From contig NZ_NBBI01000011.1 of assembly GCF_002197685.1 (NCBI RefSeq), forward strand, positions 1-48,499: 48,499 bases of DNA. The letters are read 5' to 3'. Below, one piece after another: positions 34,574-43,211 of this stretch (the stretch's first letter is position 1; every line of letters starts with the position of its first letter). The translations under genes and the position numbers were made by a program. The notes beneath the pieces are model-generated. The model worked only from the letters and a program-made list of their open reading frames with translations, was not told where the DNA came from and ran no database searches. The DNA is from Sphingomonas dokdonensis. Lineage in GTDB: Bacteria; Pseudomonadota; Alphaproteobacteria; Sphingomonadales; Sphingomonadaceae.

Positions 34574-35697
34574 TGGCGCGGAATATCAACGATCGTCTGA
34601 CGCAACTGAACAGCCGTCGCAAGGGAACCGATCGGCTCGATCGCGTCGCTACCGCTTCGATCAATGAAGTCCTCACCAAGAGCCTCATGACCGAGTCGTG
34701 GGAGAAGCGCGCAACGTCGCAGCCTTACACCCGCTATGCGCTCGGGGCGATGCAGGCGGTCAGCGACCGCTACACGCAGATTTCGATCGAGACGGCCGAG
34801 CGGGTCGGCAAGCAGCTCGTTACCAACTTGCCCATGTCGGTGTCGTTCCGTCTCCAAGGTTCCGTTCCGCTAGACGTCCACATTCGCGGCGTCAGCGACG
34901 TGGATCTCCTGACCTTGGACGGGCGCTTTCTGACCTACAATCCGTATGGCAGCCGGGCTAGCACCTACGGTTCGTCAACTCTGACCTCATTAGGCGTTTT
35001 GCTGGAATTGCGACGGGAGGCGGAGCGAGTGCTTAAAGCGGCCTATCCCGCTGCAAAGGTAGATTGCTCAGGGGGTAAATGCATTGCGCTGTCAGGTGGC
35101 TCGCTCGCGCGACCGGTCGATGTGGTGCCGTCGCATTGGGAGGATAACGCCGCCTATCAGTCGTCCCTTCAAGAACATGACCGGGGTGTCACGATCTTGA
35201 ACAAGACAGTGCCCGAAACACTCGGAAATCTCCCGTTCCTTCACATCAAGCGGGTTCACGATCGCGACACATCGGTGCTCGGCGGACTCAAAAAGGCCAT
35301 TCGGCTCACGAAAAACGTTAAAAACGATGCCGAAAATGAGACGAGTGCAGCCAAGCTACCCAGCTTCGATATCGCCGGCTTGCTCTACCACGCCGATCAG
35401 AATGCATTACGCTCGGGGTATACTTACGAACTGGCAATCCTGCGCGAGACGCAACGGTTTTTAGACTGGTGTTATCACAACAAAGACGCTGCGAAGCAGC
35501 TCCGGACGCCCGACGGGTCGCGGTGCATCCTTGATACTGACGCGAAGTTTGCCGGGTTGAGCACAATTTCGGTCGAGATGGATAATCTCGCCAAAGAGGT
35601 CGCGCGCGAACAGCTCGCCGGTGTATCCTTTGGGGAGCCTAGCTGGTTGCAAATCGACGAGGCGTTGCGGAAGGCTTACATCCCCGCGGCTGCCTAG
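34573..35697 (+). CDS. CD-NTase (CBASS cyclic-nucleotide synthase)
   Basis: 374 residues. The nucleotidyltransferase signature is complete: G96-S97 in QGSVPLDVHIRG, D109 and D111 in VSDVDLL, and the third acid D183 in PVDVVPS. On infection it should make a cyclic di- or trinucleotide that activates the membrane effector upstream. With no cap2/cap3 or HORMA genes this is a minimal type I CBASS. The 3' end overlaps the convergent endonuclease gene by 3 bp (CTAG). Confidence 0.88.
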   Translation: MARNINDRLTQLNSRRKGTDRLDRVATASINEVLTKSLMTESWEKRATSQPYTRYALGAMQAVSDRYTQISIETAERVGKQLVTNLPMSVSFRLQGSVPLDVHIRGVSDVDLLTLDGRFLTYNPYGSRASTYGSSTLTSLGVLLELRREAERVLKAAYPAAKVDCSGGKCIALSGGSLARPVDVVPSHWEDNAAYQSSLQEHDRGVTILNKTVPETLGNLPFLHIKRVHDRDTSVLGGLKKAIRLTKNVKNDAENETSAAKLPSFDIAGLLYHADQNALRSGYTYELAILRETQRFLDWCYHNKDAAKQLRTPDGSRCILDTDAKFAGLSTISVEMDNLAKEVAREQLAGVSFGEPSWLQIDEALRKAYIPAAA

Positions 35698-36749
35698 CCG
35701 CCAAGCGAGCGTGGGGCATCGCTGAATATTAGCAGCCGCTCCGGCTCGGCCGCGAACCAGGCGTAGCTGCCCCATGCGAGGCTATCGACCGTCTTCTTGA
35801 ATGGCCCGGCGCTGCGATCGAGATAGGCGGTAACGAACGCGACGTGTTCGGCAGGGAAACCCGTCTCGGCGACCAACGCCTCAAGCGCCTCCTTTCGGCG
35901 TTCGCTGATCGGGCCATCGGTCGCGACCACCTCGACGAAAACCAGCAACGGATGTGTCGGCCCGAGGTCGACGAGGATCGTGTCGGGCAGGTTCCGATCG
36001 GCCTGGATGGCAAGACCGATCGACCGCGCCAGTTCGTCGTCGCGCGCGACTACCTTGTTGCCGCTCTCGCTAAGGAAAAGAACGGCGGGATCGGCGAGGA
36101 AGGCAGGAGCGAACACCTCGACCACCGCCTTGGTGATCTCCGAGCTGGGGCCGGGCTTCATCCGGCGCGTCTCGCCGTTCGGGAAGGTGACCAGCACTTG
36201 GTCGGCACTGACGCCGGCACCACGTCGAACGATCGCTAGCCGGGCGAGCGCACCCTTGTTTAACGCCTCGGCTTGCCACGCCGCGATCCGGGCCTGCAGC
36301 ACTTCGCCGGCGAGGCCCGGGTCGAACAAAGCGGCAAAGCCTGCCTTTAGCGCATAGCGCGGCTTGCTCGACGTGGTGGCAAGATCGGTGCGCTCGGTCA
36401 CCGCGCCGATCGCCACCAGCCCCTCGCGCAACGTCTCGTCGCGGATCGGCTCGCGAGTATTGTCCTGATACCAGCGTCGCCCCTCGACCTGACTACCGGT
36501 GCGCAGAACGCCGGTCGCATAGCTGGCCCGGTCTGCAGCATCGGTACGCGCCGCCTGTTCGTCGGTCATGCGATAGACGTGCTTGGGACCGAGATACGTC
36601 CCGCTGCCTTCAACCGCGTCGATATAGAGGGCGACAAACACCGTGCTCGCCGCCAGCATCCGGGTTAGATAGGCGCGATTGGGCGCCCCATCAGGGAAAA
36701 TCTCCTGCAGCCGGGTATGGACCTCCTCACGGGTCAGCAGCGGCGTCAT
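35694..36749 (-). CDS. BsuBI/PstI-type restriction endonuclease
   Basis: 351 residues from ATG 36749, which overlaps the methylase stop by 4 bp. Family features: SKPRYALKAGFAALFDP, GPSSEITKAVVEVFAPAFL, and the catalytic region PDTILVDLGP (P255-D256) followed by LLVFVEVVATDGPISERRK (E273). A C-terminal FVTAYLDRSAGPFKK also fits. The family cuts CTGCAG, but specificity here is not proven. Third gene of a recombinase-methylase-nuclease operon. Confidence 0.88.
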   Translation of the reverse strand: MTPLLTREEVHTRLQEIFPDGAPNRAYLTRMLAASTVFVALYIDAVEGSGTYLGPKHVYRMTDEQAARTDAADRASYATGVLRTGSQVEGRRWYQDNTREPIRDETLREGLVAIGAVTERTDLATTSSKPRYALKAGFAALFDPGLAGEVLQARIAAWQAEALNKGALARLAIVRRGAGVSADQVLVTFPNGETRRMKPGPSSEITKAVVEVFAPAFLADPAVLFLSESGNKVVARDDELARSIGLAIQADRNLPDTILVDLGPTHPLLVFVEVVATDGPISERRKEALEALVAETGFPAEHVAFVTAYLDRSAGPFKKTVDSLAWGSYAWFAAEPERLLIFSDAPRSLGG

Positions 36750-38518
36750 AGGGCAACCTGCCCATAGAGGCGCGCCAGTTCGTCCTCGATGGCGACACCG
36801 CGGCGGACCAGCGTCTCCACCTTTTTCATCGCGGCGGGTGAGGGCAGGGGCAACGCCTCCATCTCGAACGCCGACACCGCGACGCTGCCGTTGATGCAGC
36901 GGAAGAGCTGGTCGACGATCGCGCTGTTCAGCACTGCCGCGACCGTCGCCGGTGACACCGCCGGACGCGCGCATGGCCTGACCATGTTCAGGTGGTTCTC
37001 AACCACCACGCCGCCATGCTGGGCGATGAAGTCCGCCGGCAGCTCCGCCGCGATCAGGCGACGCGCCTGCTCCTTTGCGGTGGTGCGCTGGACGAGGACA
37101 CACGCCTCCTCGACCAGCAGCCAGGCGTCGCCGCGCTCGATCTTGAAATAGGGCGCATGATTGCGCTTCTCGGCCCGGAAGGCGAAGCGACCATCCGCAG
37201 ATACGGCCTCCGCCCAGATCAGCGGATGCGCCCCACGCGCGGGACGGAGCCGCATCTGGTCCTTGTAGCGGTTCCATACCAGCGGCCCCGTCGAGACACG
37301 GTAGCCCCAATCAGCCAACCGAGACGGCATCATCTCGGCCTTGGCGATCAGGGCGCTATGCCGTGGCTCGCGCGGCGCGAGCCACGGTTGCGAGGCGGGG
37401 GAAGGCAGACCGATCGTACCATTCCGGATGACGCGGGCCTCGCGCTCGTTCGCCACCTCGACATAATGGACCTGGGCGCGGCCCGGTTTCCCGCCGCGCT
37501 TGTAGGCCGCCAGCAACGTCTCCTGCAGCACGTCTTCGAACACGCCGCGCCGGGCATGGACGAAATCAATCGCGACGGGCGGCGCCTCCTTGGCGATCAG
37601 CTCGCGAAGTGCGGAATAGTAATGCCCCGACAGGAAGCTGGTCGGCGTCAGATAGGCGATCGTCCCGCCCTTCTTCGTCCAGCGCACGGCGATGTCCGTG
37701 AACACGCCGTAGAGATTGGCGTGACCGTAGAGGCCGCGTGCGAACCGCTGGCGCTGCTCGGGGGTGAGGGTGATGCGCCCATATGGGGGATTGCCGATCA
37801 CTAGGTCAAAGCGGGCGCTGGGCGCCTCCTCAAGCGTGTCGGCGACGCGCACGACGATCGGGGCGGGGCGCCCTGCAGCGGTGGTCACGTCCGCCAGCAG
37901 CAGCTCGATCGCATTCTGCCCAAAGCCCGCGGCATAGGGGTCCAGCTCCAGCCCGGTCAGGCGGGTGGCGATCTGCCGCAGTACGATCGCCGGCTCGGCC
38001 GCGGGAAGCGCAGCGATCATCCGTTCGGCTGCAGGCAACAGAAACGCAGCCCCACCGCTCGCCGGATCGAGCACGCGCGCACGGGTCCAGTCGATCCCTT
38101 GTTCCTCGGCCATGTCGAGCAACCGGTTCGCCAGCGCAGGCGGGGTGTAGAATGCCCCCATCGCTCCGCGCTCCCGTGCCGCGAGCAGGGTTGTGTAGAG
38201 GCCAGTCAGGAAATAGACCGCCTCGGCGATCGGCAACGGCGCGGCCTCACGCCCCACCACAGCAGCCAGCTCGGCGACCGCGCGATCGAGCCGGCCATAG
38301 GGCACCGCGAACGGTGGACTGAGGATCGCATGGGGTCGGGCCTCGACGCGATAGGTGTCGATCGCAGCGCGTGTGAACAGCGCGGCCATGTCCCGACGTC
38401 GGGGTTCGGGCAGCGTTTCCGCCCAGGCCCGCGCAAGCTGGCGAGCGCGGGCCAGCTCGTAGCGTTGCGCATCGAGGTCTGCAGCCAGGTCGCGGAGCAG
38501 GGCAGGGGCAAGGCTCAT
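36746..38518 (-). CDS. N6-adenine DNA methyltransferase of a type II RM system
   Basis: 590 residues. The AdoMet site is VLDPASGGAAFLLP (about 149-162), the catalytic motif IV is GNPPYG (242-247), and FYTPPALANRLLDMA is typical of gamma-class enzymes. A C-terminal target-recognition part follows. Linked by ATGA overlaps to the recombinase upstream and the endonuclease downstream, ensuring methylase is translated before nuclease. Confidence 0.9.
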   Translation of the reverse strand: MSLAPALLRDLAADLDAQRYELARARQLARAWAETLPEPRRRDMAALFTRAAIDTYRVEARPHAILSPPFAVPYGRLDRAVAELAAVVGREAAPLPIAEAVYFLTGLYTTLLAARERGAMGAFYTPPALANRLLDMAEEQGIDWTRARVLDPASGGAAFLLPAAERMIAALPAAEPAIVLRQIATRLTGLELDPYAAGFGQNAIELLLADVTTAAGRPAPIVVRVADTLEEAPSARFDLVIGNPPYGRITLTPEQRQRFARGLYGHANLYGVFTDIAVRWTKKGGTIAYLTPTSFLSGHYYSALRELIAKEAPPVAIDFVHARRGVFEDVLQETLLAAYKRGGKPGRAQVHYVEVANEREARVIRNGTIGLPSPASQPWLAPREPRHSALIAKAEMMPSRLADWGYRVSTGPLVWNRYKDQMRLRPARGAHPLIWAEAVSADGRFAFRAEKRNHAPYFKIERGDAWLLVEEACVLVQRTTAKEQARRLIAAELPADFIAQHGGVVVENHLNMVRPCARPAVSPATVAAVLNSAIVDQLFRCINGSVAVSAFEMEALPLPSPAAMKKVETLVRRGVAIEDELARLYGQVAL

Positions 38519-39090
38519 GCTACGGCCGATCGGTTGCGGTGGTCGCGAAGCACGCGCTGCACGGTTGATCGCGAAACACGGAACAGGCTGGCGAGCTGCG
38601 CCGGCGATCCTTGCCCGGATTCTGCCTTGGCGACGATCTCGGCGCGCTGCTGCCGGGTGAGGCTCGGCCGGCGACCCAGCAAACGTCCAGCCTGGCGCGC
38701 GTGTGCCAGCCCGCTCATGGTGCGCTCGCGGATCATGGCGCGCTCAAACTCGGCGAAGGCGCCAAGCGTTTGCGTCATCAATCGTCCCGCCGGTGTCGTC
38801 GTGTCAACGGCCTCGGTCAGCGATCGGAATCCGGCACCGGCCGCCGCGACTTCCTCCAGCGTGAACAGGAGGTCACGAAGTGAGCGCGACAAGCGATCGA
38901 GCTTCCACACCACCAGCACGTCACCCGGCTGCAGGCTCCGGATCGCGCGCGCCAATTCAGGCCGATTAGTCTGGCCGCCTGAGGCTTCCTCGCGGAGGAT
39001 CGGATCGCACCCCGCCGCAGCGAGCGCGGCGACCTGTGCATCGAGGTCCTGATGATCGCCGCGGGACACCCGCGCATAGCCGATTTGCAT
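38515..39090 (-). CDS. serine recombinase (resolvase/invertase family)
   Basis: 191 residues from ATG 39090 (MQIGYARVSRGDHQ). Catalytic Ser9, LVVWKLDRLSRSLRDLL, the AFAEFERAMIRERT stretch and a C-terminal HTH (SPAQLASLFRVSRSTVQRVL) are all present. First gene of the operon with the methylase and nuclease, overlapping the methylase start by 4 bp. Candidate binding subsites lie upstream (39098-39180). Confidence 0.93.
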   Translation of the reverse strand: MQIGYARVSRGDHQDLDAQVAALAAAGCDPILREEASGGQTNRPELARAIRSLQPGDVLVVWKLDRLSRSLRDLLFTLEEVAAAGAGFRSLTEAVDTTTPAGRLMTQTLGAFAEFERAMIRERTMSGLAHARQAGRLLGRRPSLTRQQRAEIVAKAESGQGSPAQLASLFRVSRSTVQRVLRDHRNRSAVA

Positions 39091-39094
39091 GTCG

Positions 39095-39180
39095 GTGTTC
39101 TGACACGGGATTCTGACACGCGCAAACCCTTGGAAAACGGTGGTCGGGTCTGCAGCGTCAAAACCGGACGGCTCCGACAC
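39095..39180. other. putative res site upstream of the recombinase
   Basis: Two TTCTGACACG words (39099-39108 and 39111-39120) and a 26-bp dyad with GCGTC at 39155-39159 and GACAC at 39176-39180. The latter resembles the dyad at 109-134 at the left window edge. Spacing and GTGTC/GACAC halves fit a resolvase site with several subsites. Confidence 0.5.
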
Positions 39181-39224
39181 CGTCCCGATTGGGATGGTAT
39201 TTCGGGATTATGGAAGTAGATCGG

Positions 39225-39707
39225 TTATCCGGTTCCACCTGAGACATCAGGAGCCACCTTGGGGTCGGGATCCTGTGCCTTGCCGGTTGCGGGTGCCGCT
39301 TTCTGGCTCGGCATAGCGGTGAGATAAGCAACGATCGCGTCAACGTCCTTCTCGGCCACCGGCGCCTTGTACACCTCACGCATCTTGGTGACGGTCGCCT
39401 TCCACTGGTCCGCCGATAGCGCAGGCTGAGTTAGCGCCATGCTGGCCGAGTGGCACGAAGTGCAGTTGGCGTTGATGACGTCGGCGTGCGGACCATCGGG
39501 GTAGGTAGCGTCATCGACCGGCAGGTCGACGCTGGTCGAGGCGAGCGAAAAGCCGCGGGCTGAGACGCTGGTGGGCGGTGCCGGCTCGGATGTCTCGGAG
39601 ATCGGGGCAGGCGCCTTGCGGCTGCTCGGCGCCCCGATCGAGACGAGGATAATGCCGGTCAGGCCGATCAGGCCAGCGGCCATGATGCCGGGAGACGGGG
39701 TCTTCAT
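39225..39707 (-). CDS. cytochrome c subunit of sulfite dehydrogenase (SorB-like)
   Basis: 160 residues: an N-terminal membrane helix or signal, a Ser/Pro linker, then a c-type domain with haem site CTSCH (C82, C85, H86) and likely axial Met109 in VTKMREVY. It would take electrons from the molybdopterin enzyme encoded just upstream (12 bp). Short C-terminal Pro/Asp tail. Confidence 0.85.
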   Translation of the reverse strand: MKTPSPGIMAAGLIGLTGIILVSIGAPSSRKAPAPISETSEPAPPTSVSARGFSLASTSVDLPVDDATYPDGPHADVINANCTSCHSASMALTQPALSADQWKATVTKMREVYKAPVAEKDVDAIVAYLTAMPSQKAAPATGKAQDPDPKVAPDVSGGTG

Positions 39708-39719
39708 GCTACTCGCTCC

Positions 39720-40955
39720 TCAGGCCGCGATGATGGTGGTGGTCTCGATATTGCCGCGCATGAACCCGCCGGGATTCCAGATCGGCTTCATCGGCTGAGC
39801 GACACCGTTGGTGTTCCAGCAGCGCACCATGATGGGGTTAGGCCCGCGTCTCAGCGGCACCCGCCCGTCCCAGCGCCGGAAGCTGTACCTTCCTTCGTCC
39901 GCTCCGAGCGTCGTCCTGTACCAGGTGCGGCCACCGTCCGACGACACATCGACCTTGGCGACGCCGCAGTCGCCGCCCATTGCGATGCCGCCGACCGGGA
40001 TCGACGCTTCATAGGCGATCGCCTGACCATCGGGCAGGCTGGTCATCCAGCTACGCGGGATCATGCGGTTGATGGGGACAGTCGGGAAGTCTCTGGCGCC
40101 GGGCGCGACATTCGCGCCCGGCGTCGCGGGGATCTTGTAGGCCTTGGCCATCCAATACTGGTCGTCGGGGCCGGGCAGTACCTCGATCGAGTTCAGCATC
40201 TTGACCCAATAGGTCGAGTACCAGCCCGGCACGATCAGCCGGCAGGGAAAGCCATTGAGGAGCGGCAGCTGCTCGCCGTTCATGCCGAAGGCGATCATCA
40301 CTTCGCCGTCGCGGGCATGGTCGATGTCGAGCGCCTTCTCAAAGTCAGGGGCGCCCGCCACGACCGGCTGATCGAGAGCGCCGAAGCGCACCTGCACCGC
40401 GCCTGCCTTGACCCCGGCGAGGTCGAGCACGTCGCGCAGGCGCACACCGAGCCACTTGGCGTTGCCCATCGCGCCATTGCCCCATTGCGCGCCGGCGACG
40501 CGCGGCTGGAACAGCCCTCGGCTGTTGCCCGAGCACTGGTTCACCGCCGCCATCTCGACCCGCGGCAGGCGCAGCAGCTGAGCGAGGCTGATCGACAGCG
40601 GCCGATTGACGTGGCCGAAGACGTTGAGGCGGAAAGTCTCGACATCGATCGAGGTCGGGATATCGGCCCAGTGCCAGCGGACGAAGAACTGGTCGTTGGG
40701 GGTGAACACCGACTTGTCGAACACCTCCATCGGCGTCTCCAGCAAAGGCGGATGGACGCGCTGAAGGATCATGCTGCCTTTGCCGGGAAAGGCGCTGGTC
40801 ATCGGCCGTTCGGCATTGCCGCCGGGCAGCTTCAGGTCGACGAGCTGCTGCGCCAGCGCAGGCGCGGCGGCAAGGCCGACGGTACCGAGCGCGGCATGCC
40901 TGAGAAAGCGGCGACGGCTGGTCTCACTCGCCAGCCCGGCGTCGAAATTGTCCAT
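39720..40955 (-). CDS. periplasmic sulfite dehydrogenase, molybdopterin subunit (SorA-like)
   Basis: 411 residues with a twin-arginine signal (SRRRFLRHAALG). The molybdenum ligand is Cys141 in NQCSGNSRG, followed by GAMGNAKWLGVRLRDVL and a C-terminal Mo-co dimerisation domain (VDVSSDGGRTWYRTTL). It oxidises sulfite to sulfate in the periplasm. GGAGAG precedes ATG 40955. Neighbours (cytochrome c, TehA-type exporter, LysR) support the assignment. Confidence 0.88.
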   Translation of the reverse strand: MDNFDAGLASETSRRRFLRHAALGTVGLAAAPALAQQLVDLKLPGGNAERPMTSAFPGKGSMILQRVHPPLLETPMEVFDKSVFTPNDQFFVRWHWADIPTSIDVETFRLNVFGHVNRPLSISLAQLLRLPRVEMAAVNQCSGNSRGLFQPRVAGAQWGNGAMGNAKWLGVRLRDVLDLAGVKAGAVQVRFGALDQPVVAGAPDFEKALDIDHARDGEVMIAFGMNGEQLPLLNGFPCRLIVPGWYSTYWVKMLNSIEVLPGPDDQYWMAKAYKIPATPGANVAPGARDFPTVPINRMIPRSWMTSLPDGQAIAYEASIPVGGIAMGGDCGVAKVDVSSDGGRTWYRTTLGADEGRYSFRRWDGRVPLRRGPNPIMVRCWNTNGVAQPMKPIWNPGGFMRGNIETTTIIAA

Positions 40956-41044
40956 GACAAGGCTCTCCTGTGGCCAGTCACGCTGGCGGATCGAAGGGGC
41001 GTTCTGCAAGTGATCGGACCGACTGATCCGATCATCATGGCGGA

Positions 41045-42196
41045 TCAGTTCGGGGTGGCGATGCAGGGTGAGACGAACAGGTTGCCGCGCCATGCGCCGG
41101 CCAGCGTCTTGGCGCCGACGAGCAGCCACATCGCCGCAAGCGCGACTGTCAGCACCGTGCCGACGAAACCGAAGAAACCGAGGTTCAGCGTCGTGCCTAG
41201 GCGGAAGGTGGCGACGGTGTAGACGCCGAGCGGAAAGGTATAGCCCCACCAGCCCAGGTTGAACGGGACGCCGGCGCGCCAGTAGCGGATGGTGATGAGC
41301 GTCGCGAGCGCCAGCCACCACAGGCCGAAGCCCCACAGGCAGAGTCCGGCCACAACGCCGATCCCTTCCGCGACGGTACCGACACCGGCCAGCCCGTGCG
41401 CCGCGAGGATCGCCGGCGCGTCCGCCCCGAGCACCAGCATGCCCAGAGCACCCGTGCCGATCGGTCCCAGCGCCAGCCAGGAGGACGCCGCCATGCTCTC
41501 ATGCGGCAGCCTGTGGAGCGCCATGCGCAGGATGAGGATGGCGAGGATCCCGAACGCGACCGGCACCGAATAGGCCCACAGCACATAGGAGGTCGCAAGC
41601 GTGACTAGCTGCGCATGAGGATCGGTTAGATGCGGCGCGAGCAGCCCGCCGCTGGCGCCCGCCACTTCGGCAGCGACGACCGGCAGCAGCCATACGGCGG
41701 TCATGCCGTCCAGGCTGTGCTCGTGGCGGGTAAACATCAGGTAGGGGATCAGCACGCCGCAGGCGAGCGACATGGCGACGTCGATCCACCACAGGATATG
41801 CGCGACCGGCACGATGCCATTTCCGAACCGCGCGATGCCGAAGGCGAGACAGCCGTTGATGATCGTCGCCAGCCCCATCGGAATGGTCCCGATGAACATC
41901 GACACGGTGTTGTGCCCGAAGATGCGCCGCGCCTCGTGCCCGAACATCGCCCAGCGAGCGCCATAGAGGCCGGCGAACAGCGCGAAGAGCGCGATGTTGA
42001 AGAACCACAACACCTCGCCAATTGGCTTCAGCAAGGGTCCAATGCCGGGTACCTGCGGCAGCGCGAGGGCAAGGATGCCCGTGCCCATCGTCGCGGCGAA
42101 CCAGTTGGGGGTGAACTGGCGGATCATCTCGCGGGGGTGATCGAGCCGGCTGAGCGGCTTGAGGCCGCTGAGAACGGAGTGCGTGTCGGCAGTCAT
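41045..42196 (-). CDS. TehA/SLAC1-type exporter (probable sulfite exporter)
   Basis: 383 residues with about ten membrane helices, N-terminal PNWFAATMGTGILALAL typical of the tellurite-resistance/dicarboxylate and Ssu1 sulfite efflux family. Placement between a LysR gene and a sulfite dehydrogenase makes sulfite the likely substrate. ATG overlaps the lysR stop by 4 bp. Confidence 0.85.
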   Translation of the reverse strand: MTADTHSVLSGLKPLSRLDHPREMIRQFTPNWFAATMGTGILALALPQVPGIGPLLKPIGEVLWFFNIALFALFAGLYGARWAMFGHEARRIFGHNTVSMFIGTIPMGLATIINGCLAFGIARFGNGIVPVAHILWWIDVAMSLACGVLIPYLMFTRHEHSLDGMTAVWLLPVVAAEVAGASGGLLAPHLTDPHAQLVTLATSYVLWAYSVPVAFGILAILILRMALHRLPHESMAASSWLALGPIGTGALGMLVLGADAPAILAAHGLAGVGTVAEGIGVVAGLCLWGFGLWWLALATLITIRYWRAGVPFNLGWWGYTFPLGVYTVATFRLGTTLNLGFFGFVGTVLTVALAAMWLLVGAKTLAGAWRGNLFVSPCIATPN

Positions 42197-43065
42197 GCGA
42201 CCTGCTCCTTGATAAGATCCGTCAGCGCGTCGGCCGCGCGGGTGCGATAGCGTTCCTTGTGGCGCAGCGCGTGAAAGGCGCGGTCGGGCAGCCCGAGCGG
42301 CAGCTCGACCAGATCGCCGGCCTTGAGCGCGCGCGCGACGACCAATCGCGACAAGACGGCAACGCCGGCACCGGCCTCAACGGCGGTGCGCACCGCCTCG
42401 TTGGACGGCAGCGTCATCGCTATCGTCAGCTGGGCCGGATCAAACCCGCGCGTTCGCAGCACGTCCTCGAAGGTCGAGCGTGTACCCGATCCCTGCTCAC
42501 GGACGATCCAGCGTGCAGTGCGCAGCCAGGCCTCGTCGATGCGTTCGGCTTCCTCGCGGCCGACCAGCACCATCGGGTCACGCCCGACCTTCCAGTGGGC
42601 GAGCGCCGGTTCATCCACCTCGCCCTCGACAAAGCCGAGTTCCGCCGCGCCGCTCAGCACCTGCGCTGCCGCGCCCTCGGTGTTGTCGATCGCCAGCTCG
42701 ACCGCAATCTGCGGGTGGCGTTCGTGGAAGGCGGCGAGCTTTGCCGGCAACCAATAGCTCGCGATCGTTTGGCTGGCGACGATCCGCAACGAACCACGCG
42801 CAAGCCCGGCATAGTCCGCTAGCATCGTCTCGGCATGCGCTGCCCGCCCCAGCACCGCGCGCGCTTCCTCCAGAAAGCCGCGGCCCGCCTCGGTCAGCTG
42901 GATGCCACGCCCGACGCGGTGAAACAGAGGAACCCCGTAGCGCGCTTCGAGGGCCGCAACCGCGCCGGAGGCAGCAGACTGCGTGACGTTCAGCGCCTCC
43001 GCTGCCTTGGTGACGTGTTCGCGCTCCGCGACGCCGACGAATATTCTGAGCTGCTCCAGGGTCAT
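42193..43065 (-). CDS. LysR-family regulator of the sulfite module
   Basis: 290 residues from ATG 43065. The HTH (AEREHVTKAAEALNVTQSAASGAVAALE) is followed by a periplasmic-binding-like effector domain, CysB/CbbR-like. It is the first gene of the minus-strand sulfite operon. It faces a divergent molybdopterin enzyme gene, with a T-N11-A type site between them. Confidence 0.9.
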   Translation of the reverse strand: MTLEQLRIFVGVAEREHVTKAAEALNVTQSAASGAVAALEARYGVPLFHRVGRGIQLTEAGRGFLEEARAVLGRAAHAETMLADYAGLARGSLRIVASQTIASYWLPAKLAAFHERHPQIAVELAIDNTEGAAAQVLSGAAELGFVEGEVDEPALAHWKVGRDPMVLVGREEAERIDEAWLRTARWIVREQGSGTRSTFEDVLRTRGFDPAQLTIAMTLPSNEAVRTAVEAGAGVAVLSRLVVARALKAGDLVELPLGLPDRAFHALRHKERYRTRAADALTDLIKEQVA

Positions 43066-43114
43066 GCAGCATATATCGCGCGTCTTGATCGATACGACCA
43101 ACCGTTTGATATGG

Positions 43115-43140
43115 TCATTCCAATCTGGATATCGGAATGA
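43115..43140. promoter_or_regulatory. LysR-type operator
   Basis: TCATTCC (43115-43121), 12-nt spacer, GGAATGA (43134-43140) in the divergent intergenic region, about 50 bp from lysR and 72 bp from the plus-strand gene. Perfect 7-bp arms. Confidence 0.6.
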
Positions 43141-43211
43141 TCGGCAGCCTTTCGTCTGCGAAGGTCTCGAAGACTTGAAGCGTTACGCGGGCCCGCGACG
43201 TTTGATCGTCC

